DNA of 64,000 bases, taken from Clostridiales bacterium (GTDB lineage: Bacteria > Bacillota > Clostridia > Christensenellales > Borkfalkiaceae). The translations under genes and the position numbers were made by a program. Of this stretch, positions 63,998 to 64,000 are shown piece by piece. The first letter of the stretch is position 1. The number at the start of each line of letters is the position of its first letter. Location of the stretch: assembly GCA_015055725.1 (NCBI GenBank), contig SVHO01000001.1, positions 58,604 to 122,603 of the forward strand, given 5' to 3'. Below the pieces are notes generated by a model. It searched no databases and had not been told where the DNA came from. It saw only the letters and a program-made list of their open reading frames with translations.

Positions 63998-64000
63998 AGG

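Overview
The window looks like chromosome of a low-GC, Gram-positive, endospore-forming member of the Clostridia. The evidence is SpoIIID, a SpoIIQ-like M23 protein and a SpoVB-like flippase, many Cys-lipoproteins, strong GGAGG-type ribosome binding sites, TTGACA-N17-TATAAT promoters, a CIRCE-controlled groESL operon, and Firmicute riboswitches (yybP-ykoY and tetrahydrofolate). Gut-type surface repeat proteins (BspA-like LRR, InlB-B repeats) fit an uncultured gut lineage, but the genus cannot be named from this sequence. I see no rRNA operon, CRISPR array, transposase or prophage. Most of the window is core genome.

Layout. 0-1.6 kb: end of a histidine operon (hisE fragment, PHP histidinol-phosphatase) and a PAP2 phosphatase. 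1.6-5.2 kb: spoIIID, a structured leader RNA of unknown class with a terminator, an ABC lipoprotein/permease pair without ATPase, and a convergent ApbE. 5.2-7.8 kb: HPr-kinase-like protein, PqqD-like RRE protein and DUF1846 protein. 7.9-16.7 kb: groESL, glnA, a P-type ATPase under a Mn2+ riboswitch, and a minimal Rrf2-iscS-iscU operon. 16.7-17.5 kb: a small divergent XRE regulator/hypothetical pair with repeated palindromic operators. 17.6-33.5 kb: information-processing block of rpsB-tsf, rqcP-ispDF (minus), rpoB-rpoC, rpsL-rpsG-fusA and tuf. 33.6-41.2 kb: SDR, HU, a degenerate dehydrogenase-like protein, a sporulation-type M23 protein, an M1 peptidase and two lipoproteins. 41.3-47.8 kb: addB-addA. 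47.9-55.3 kb: surface and membrane proteins, a ferritin-like protein, an orphan BY-kinase/PHP-phosphatase pair, S51 peptidase, QueH and an MFS carrier. 55.3-64 kb: nagA, DUF4363/DUF421, a THF riboswitch with folT, cardiolipin synthase, SpoVB-like flippase, LysM and VanW proteins, and tRNA-Ser(GCU).

The regulatory content is richer than the gene content. There are two recognisable riboswitches, an unassigned terminator-bearing leader, a five-hairpin rpsL-rpsG spacer, a CIRCE site, an Rrf2-type palindrome over a start site and a three-site XRE operator system. Three start codons are directly abutted by the T-run of a hairpin that also holds the Shine-Dalgarno sequence, and two promoters place the -10 box six bases before an ATG. 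The best candidates for something undescribed are the XRE operator switch, the HprK-like/PqqD-like/DUF1846 cassette, the unassigned leaders, and the G1P-dehydrogenase-like protein that has lost its catalytic motifs.
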